A stretch of 64,000 nt of DNA from Nipponacmea schrenckii (taxonomy: Eukaryota > Mollusca > Gastropoda > Lottiidae), in NCBI GenBank assembly GCA_030562195.1, contig JAUJPP010000003.1:11749398-11813397 (forward strand), in the 5' to 3' direction. The position numbers and the translations under genes were made by a program. The notes under the pieces were generated by a model, which was given only the letters and a program-made list of their open reading frames with translations, made no database searches and was not told the origin of the DNA. This document shows, piece by piece, positions 61,001 to 64,000 of the stretch. Each line of letters starts with the position of its first letter. Positions within the stretch are counted from its first letter, which is position 1.

Positions 61001-63917
61001 AACATGATTTTTGTAACTATCATTTGGTGAAAGTCCAGTTCTGTTGTTCCTCAGATATTTTATTTTATTCATTGTTTTAATTCTTCTATAATACTGACTG
61101 TATATGCTTATGTTTCAGTGAGGATTGGAAGGAATATTTTGATATCTGTGTTTTTTTTGCCAAAAAACCAAGTTTCTTCTCAAACAAGAATCCATTTTTA
61201 AGAATAGGTATGTAAATTCCACCATATATATAGAGAGGGAAATACTGGCCTCTTTTTGCAAATTTCAGACAAAAAATTAAATATTAAATTATTTATATGA
61301 CTTTCAAGACACAAATTGAAGTAAAGAAGATTACTAAGTTTTATTGTATATTTGTAGAAGGTGATAGTGAAAAAGAACCTGTAACAGAATTAAAAGCTGG
61401 TGGTTTCTATAGTCAAGGAAATCATGTGGAGTTAGAGAAATTTATTTCAGATTTTACAGGTAAAAGAGATCCCAAAGTAAGTTACGTACTTTTTATATGC
61501 TCAATTTATAATGTGGTTTTATATATTGACGTCACCCCTCACCGTCCACAATCGGCTTGTGAAGACAATATGAAAGAGACTACAGTTTTCATCGGTTTGA
61601 ATAAAATAAAAGTTTGTGTGAACATTTATAGAGATCTTGGACTTGTTTGATATTAACTACTTCTCGATAACTATTTTTTAGTTATTGCCCCTGGTCTCAT
61701 TAAACGCATCAAAATTTGCTAGTGAATGTGATAGAGACTACAGTTTTCATCTGAGAGTTGAATGATATATGGTGTAACCATTTATGTTGATGAGATCTTG
61801 ATCATGTCAGATATAATGATATTTTGATGAACTTTCTTTAAGTTATTCATTTGTCCTCGTAAAACACGTCAAAATTTGTTTGTGAACTCAACAAAGATTA
61901 CAATTTCCATCTGATTTAATTAAATTTGTTGTGATCATGCATATTGATGATATCAAGTTTGAAATAACCCATTTTTCAATAAACAGAATTTGAGTATTGT
62001 CCTTGACTAAGTGAAAATGCTTCAAAATGAATTCGTGAACACAACTATCTGATATAAATGAAATTTGGTTTTATCATTTATATTAATGTCATGTTGGTCA
62101 AGTTCGAGTTTGACAATTTTTTAGAAAACAGTTCTTGAAATATTACTTTGTCCAAATTTGTTTGGGGACAGTGACGTCAGTTTTTATCTGATTGTAATGA
62201 AATTTAGTTTAATCCTTTATATAAATGAGAACTTGGACATTCAACAAATAATGTTTACGTTCAATCTGCTTGATACTCTGGCAGCTTTCTGGATGAAATT
62301 TTCTGGGCATAAAGAGGGAGGATATATATTTATTTTTCAGGTTGTATATTTTGGTGATAATATATGTGCTGATTGTTATCCGTCTAAAACATTTGCTAAT
62401 TGGTCTACAGTATTGATATTAGAAGAAATGGATGCTGAAGGTTATTTATGTTCTGATGGTACTGTACCTGGTCATGAACATGATGGTGAACCAAGTGATA
62501 AGAAAATTAAATTTGAGGTAAATCTTTTGTTGAATTATTTACAGTTTTCAGCCTTCTGGCATTCTAAGAAACCTTTTAAATCATAATATTAACAAAATTG
62601 GGATATTATCAACAAACTCTTAAAGTTGAAGCTTAACTTATAATTTCTTGTTTTTTTAAAATTGGTGTACCTCTCCTCTTTAAAGATTAGTATATAGAGC
62701 TTTTACACATCATTTATTGATAGAGAATCATGGAGACATAATGTGATGTTATCAAAAATGAATGGCTTAGTAATGATTTGATTCTGAAATGAAATTATCA
62801 CTGATATTACCCTGTCAAATCTAGACATTGTTATTGGCTTGGTACAGGAGGCAACTATTTTTTATTTCTTTATTCAGTTTTTATACCCACACATGAAATG
62901 TGAAGCCTATATTGGGCTTTCGATTGGTTCGTCCATCATTGCTTGTTAACACTCAAGGAGGAAGAATTATTGATGAATTTTCACTTGACTTGTGTGAGTG
63001 CTTGTAATCACCCAAGGATGAACCCTTTTGAAAATCAGCAAAATCAAAAAATATTTTTTTTACTAGAAGTATTTATTTAGTTATTGCTGTATATCTTAGA
63101 ATGCTCATTCTGGTGATTGTTACTGTAATGTCAAGTTTTTATTCAAATCAATGCTGCCAGTGAGAAATATTACCTTGCCTGGCAAGCTATCTTAAGTACC
63201 AAGGCTAATATTTTATAAATTTGGCATTTCAGCACAGTAAACTTGTTACCCAAGAAGAAATAGACTATTTACTTTCCAAAGAATGGGGCCCATTTTTATG
63301 TTATGATGACCAAAAGGGTACAAAAGTAATGAATACTTTTTGGGGCTCTGTTATAAGTAAATATTCATGTATTACAGTTCCTAGCTTGGAATATTTATCA
63401 GGTACAGTTAAATTTGTGTAACATATTTTTTTTTATAAATAAAACTCTTGAATGTTTTAATTTTTCAACATTAATACTCTCTCCTTTATTTACGTCAAAA
63501 TACTTACATACAGATTTTGAATTTGTGATTTTGTTTAAAGTTTCAACATATTATTGTTTCAAATAACAGGATAAGGACTAATTGTGCTAGTTATAAACCT
63601 TCTGATAATGAAATATTCACAAATATACAATTAGAAATTTGAGCAAATGAAAGATTCATTAATTATCATTAAATAATTGAACATACATAAGAAAATAATG
63701 TTTATTTTCTTGTAAAATTATTTTAGAATAGTCTTGTCACATTAACTCATTAAACAAGCTGTCAATCTTCTTCTTTAATAATTTTATATTTTGACCTTTA
63801 CATCCATAATATTTATTTGTAGGTGTTCCACTGGATCATAAATTTCAAAAGTTCTCAAAAGAAGACGGCAATACAGATGGATTTCACCCCGGTATACCAA
63901 GCTCATTGTTGCCTTGA
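55006..63917 (+). CDS. NT5DC1: 5'-nucleotidase domain-containing protein 1, 12 exons, 527 aa (455 from internal ATG)
   Basis: Coding exons: 55006-55317, 56194-56282, 56604-56675, 57234-57343, 58159-58241, 59582-59675, 60600-60774, 61119-61207, 61358-61476, 62341-62517, 63233-63401, 63823-63917. All phases close. HAD-superfamily cytosolic 5'-nucleotidase fold: motif I FDLDHT (DxDxT nucleophile), KGLVLDIGKGNIIKL, HGTKSL, YFDTPG, motif II LVTSS, YILG/EDW, and motif IV VVYFGDNICAD. Order and spacing match vertebrate NT5DC1. Starting at Met73 (55222), the product is 455 aa, the same as the human protein. The extra 72 residues begin with an Arg/Lys-rich, acid-free stretch that could be a mitochondrial presequence, followed by a Pro/Gln-rich linker. 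Phosphatase substrate is not established for this family. Introns carry two SINEs and hAT and TATACGCCCAC elements. Confidence 0.94.
55890..56033. repeat. Dispersed repeat copy 1, intron 1 of NT5DC1
   Basis: About 140 bases ('gaggctgctaattctattc', 'gataataattgccgatcaaa', 'agctagatctatctacat') that recur with modest divergence at 57419-57555 in intron 4 of the same gene. Confidence 0.8.
56735..56985 (-). mobile_element. tRNA-derived SINE, second family, intron 3 of NT5DC1
   Basis: On the minus strand the head has Pol III promoter-like boxes: A box 'tagcacagcagttagagcg' and B box region 'ggtgagttctaatctc'. It is followed by a body with 'aatccagtccacccagctg' and 'taaatgggtac'. That order (tRNA-like head, then a conserved middle, then tail) is a SINE layout. 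No clear target duplication was found. Confidence 0.7.
57419..57555. repeat. Dispersed repeat copy 2, intron 4 of NT5DC1
   Basis: Direct-orientation copy of 55890-56033 ('gaggttgctattgcttctattc', with 'gataataattgccgatcaaa' and 'agctaaatctatctacat'). Confidence 0.8.
57973..58000. repeat. Perfect 12-bp-stem hairpin
   Basis: AAGGACTACTAT, four-base loop acgg, then the exact complement. It sits inside an AT-rich tandem region built on 'gaaatattggatatatgatagg' and splits one of those units. Confidence 0.85.
58271..59005. mobile_element. TATACGCCCAC-family element, opposite orientation, intron 5 of NT5DC1
   Basis: Starts 'tatacgcccacatgaaaat', then 'cctgtccgtccgtccgcccg', and ends 'gtgggcgtatttaccttgcc' followed by 'tggcaagcta'. 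Four units of about 165 bp inside have 'cgattccagatgtc', 'ggtttatgagttatggccct', 'tgattaaat', 'gcaatagaagctatagtttt', 'catccgat'. The last unit is truncated. It shows the complete pair of ends most clearly. Confidence 0.82.
59096..59460 (+). mobile_element. Full-length tRNA-derived SINE with 13-bp target duplication
   Basis: Perfect 13-bp direct repeats TTCTGAATCTTAT flank it at 59083-59095 and 59461-59473. The 5' head is tRNA-like with an A box TGGCTCAGTGGG (59108-59119) and a B box GGTTCAATCCC (59152-59162). The middle ('gtttccccttgtcagtgatg', 'ggacaataaaccgaggccc', 'gtgcacgttaaagatc') is a conserved region shared with copies at 49211, 36534 and 9500. It ends 'ccattcatttcat'. It is inserted in intron 5 of NT5DC1 just after the preceding element. 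The intact duplication suggests fairly recent retroposition. Confidence 0.93.
59769..60360. mobile_element. Non-autonomous hAT-like element, 592 bp
   Basis: Termini CAGGGCTGTTGATTT and its exact inverse AAATCAACAGCCCTG form 15-bp perfect inverted repeats. Flanks are acataaag (59761-59768) and tcataaag (60361-60368), an 8-bp target duplication with one mismatch. The interior has no long open frame and no similarity to the other two hAT-like elements. Located in intron 6 of NT5DC1. Confidence 0.83.
61500..62170. repeat. TATACGCCCAC-family interior units, intron 9 of NT5DC1
   Basis: Contains 'aatcggcttgtgaag', 'gagactacagttttcatc', 'cttggacttgtttgat', 'agttattgcccctgg' and repeats every 150-165 bases, about four times. 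Neither end carries the full TATACGCCCAC terminus, so it is a degraded copy. Confidence 0.6.
62882..63192. mobile_element. Short TATACGCCCAC-family relative, intron 10 of NT5DC1
   Basis: Starts 'ttatacccacacatgaaatg' and ends 'taccttgcctggcaagctat', the same outer sequences as the element at 58271-59005, but the interior differs and matches 14500-15010 ('gcttgtaatcacccaaggatg', 'gaaaatcagcaaaatc'). This shows the same ends carrying a different cargo. Confidence 0.65.
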
Positions 63918-64000
63918 AATATTCATGCCTTGCTTTATCCCACCTTATATGATTAAGTTTACTTTTAATAATATCACCACATATTGTATGCTTTTCTTTC

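Overview
The window is AT-rich animal nuclear DNA with spliced genes (GT-AG introns, long intergenic spaces, many SINEs and inverted-repeat transposons). The gene set (calponin/transgelin, TTLL12, NT5DC1, SLC41, a somatomedin-B 7TM receptor) and the style of the tRNA-derived SINEs and 'TATACGCCCAC' repeats suggest a lophotrochozoan, most likely a mollusc such as a gastropod. That placement is inference. All coding models were spliced by hand from splice consensus and protein-family alignment; exon phases close exactly except where noted.

Layout: 1-4.06 kb, repeat-rich spacer. 4.07-14.39 kb (+), two tandem seven-exon actin-like genes (375 and about 380 aa) separated by a 49-bp minisatellite. 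15.58-22.64 kb (-), a five-exon Ras-superfamily small GTPase of the RERG/RASL type with altered catalytic positions. 24.88-27.06 kb (-), an intronless 7TM receptor with an extracellular somatomedin-B domain. 29.07-36.96 kb (-), a complete 13-exon TTLL12 gene (623 aa). 38.81-41.24 kb (+), a four-exon calponin/transgelin-family gene (198 aa). 45.72-47.29 kb (-), an intronless SLC41-type magnesium transporter (523 aa). 49.65-50.37 kb (-), a two-exon gene for a small secreted protein built from eleven 15-residue repeats, which I do not recognise. 55.01-63.92 kb (+), a 12-exon NT5DC1 gene (527 aa from the first ATG, 455 aa from an internal ATG).

The genes are not an operon or pathway cluster; each has its own strand, spacing and, where visible, its own TATA-like or polyadenylation signal. 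Several are cytoskeletal (two actin-like proteins, a calponin-family protein, TTLL12), but co-location alone does not show joint function.

Mobile DNA accounts for much of the rest: three non-autonomous hAT-like elements with 8-bp target duplications (one imperfect), a SINE with a perfect 13-bp target duplication, older copies of the same SINE and of a second SINE family, a GC-rich MITE with TA flanks, a palindromic MITE family, and a recurrent element with TATACGCCCAC/GTGGGCGTATA ends and internal repeats of about 165 bp.

The most interesting items are the actin-like pair (an exon-restricted near-identical tract suggesting gene conversion, and loss of different ATPase residues in each copy), the 15-residue-repeat secreted protein, the small GTPase with changes at the Ras G12 and Q61 positions, and the TATACGCCCAC repeat family.
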